Shown: piece by piece, positions 22,626-22,853 of the stretch
Numbering within the stretch: position 1 is the first letter of the stretch
How the letters are laid out: each line of letters begins with the position of its first letter
Assembly (NCBI GenBank): GCA_020344435.1
Contig: CP070826.1
Coordinates: forward strand, 892,630-915,482
Source: Candidatus Bathyarchaeota archaeon
GTDB taxonomy: Archaea; Thermoproteota; Bathyarchaeia; Bathyarchaeales; Bathyarchaeaceae
Direction: 5' to 3'
Length of the DNA: 22,853 nt
The notes under the pieces: model-generated
What the model was told of the DNA's origin: nothing
The model's input: the letters and a program-made list of their open reading frames with translations, nothing else
The model's database searches: none
Translations under genes and position numbers: made by a program

Positions 22626-22853
22626 GTGTAACCCTCCTGTAGGTTTCCTCTACGGACAACACGTCCACGTTGAGTTTCTTGAAGTATCGATGTAGATTCT
22701 TTAGGTCTCGTCTTAAGAATTTGCTGGCCATCGGGTGCTCGACTGGAACTGCCTGCGAGATATCAAAAAGCACAGGCTCGCCGTCCCAGATCATGATGTT
22801 GTATTCGCTCAGGTCGGCATGTACAAGTTCAGCTTTTTGATAAAGCATTTTCA
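22612..22853 (-). CDS. rio1: RIO1-type serine/threonine kinase, C-terminal part (partial)
   Basis: The gene runs off the end of the window; about 80 C-terminal residues are visible. The catalytic loop LVHADLSEYNIM and the metal-binding VLFDISQAV (RIO counterpart of DFG) identify the RIO family, and the loop with the tail RRDLKNLHRYFKKL suits RIO1. RIO1 is an atypical kinase/ATPase needed for late maturation of the small ribosomal subunit. It sits directly before the Dim2-like KH gene, with which it acts in the same process. The ATP-binding lobe is outside the window. Confidence 0.92.
   Translation of the reverse strand, partial: KMLYQKAELVHADLSEYNIMIWDGEPVLFDISQAVPVEHPMASKFLRRDLKNLHRYFKKLNVDVLSVEETYRRVTRGKR

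Noticed and set aside
1..22853. CRISPR arrays, transposons, prophage, toxin-antitoxin or defence genes
   Set aside because: No repeated spacer-like units, no terminal inverted repeats, and no integrase, transposase, nuclease or phage proteins were seen on either strand.

Overview
The window is archaeal chromosomal DNA, most likely from a TACK-lineage organism such as Bathyarchaeia; the lineage is an inference. Evidence: archaeal ribosomal proteins (L7Ae, S28e, L24e), DNA topoisomerase VI, RIO1 kinase with a Dim2-like KH protein, a DNA polymerase B resembling crenarchaeal PolB1, intron-bearing tRNA genes, coenzyme F420 synthesis (CofE), and archaeal-type TATA boxes and Shine-Dalgarno sites. 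GTG and TTG starts are frequent.

Layout. (1) 1-5261: isoprenoid (membrane lipid precursor) genes. The tail of a UbiD-family decarboxylase and both subunits of phosphomevalonate dehydratase (aconitase X family) are followed, after a small zinc-ribbon gene on the other strand, by isopentenyl phosphate kinase, type 2 IPP isomerase and a long-chain prenyl diphosphate synthase. Together these are the lower half of the archaeal 'modified' mevalonate pathway: 5-phosphomevalonate -> trans-anhydromevalonate 5-phosphate -> isopentenyl phosphate -> IPP/DMAPP -> prenyl diphosphates. gltX (5289-7037) follows on the same strand. (2) 7073-8590, minus strand: L7Ae-S28e-L24e-adenylate kinase operon. (3) 8733-12900: a radical SAM/SPASM protein divergent from two tandem moeA genes (molybdenum/tungsten cofactor). 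(4) 12878-16211: a four-helix membrane protein convergent with moeA2, then the replicative polymerase polB. (5) 16212-19332: a gene-sparse stretch with small membrane and zinc-ribbon proteins, cofE, a CAT-anticodon tRNA with a 16-nt intron, and tRNA-Asn(GTT) with a 29-nt intron at an unusual position. (6) 19404-22853, minus strand: the tightly packed cluster rio1 - KH protein - top6B - top6A.

Most of the window is core information processing and central metabolism. I see no CRISPR array, transposase, phage gene or toxin-antitoxin pair, and no convincing new defence-like system. The less ordinary points are the unified lipid-precursor cluster, the non-canonical intron in tRNA-Asn, a bacterial-type adenylate kinase in a ribosomal protein operon, the radical SAM protein with a Cys-bearing N-terminal extension beside moeA, and several small metal-binding proteins.
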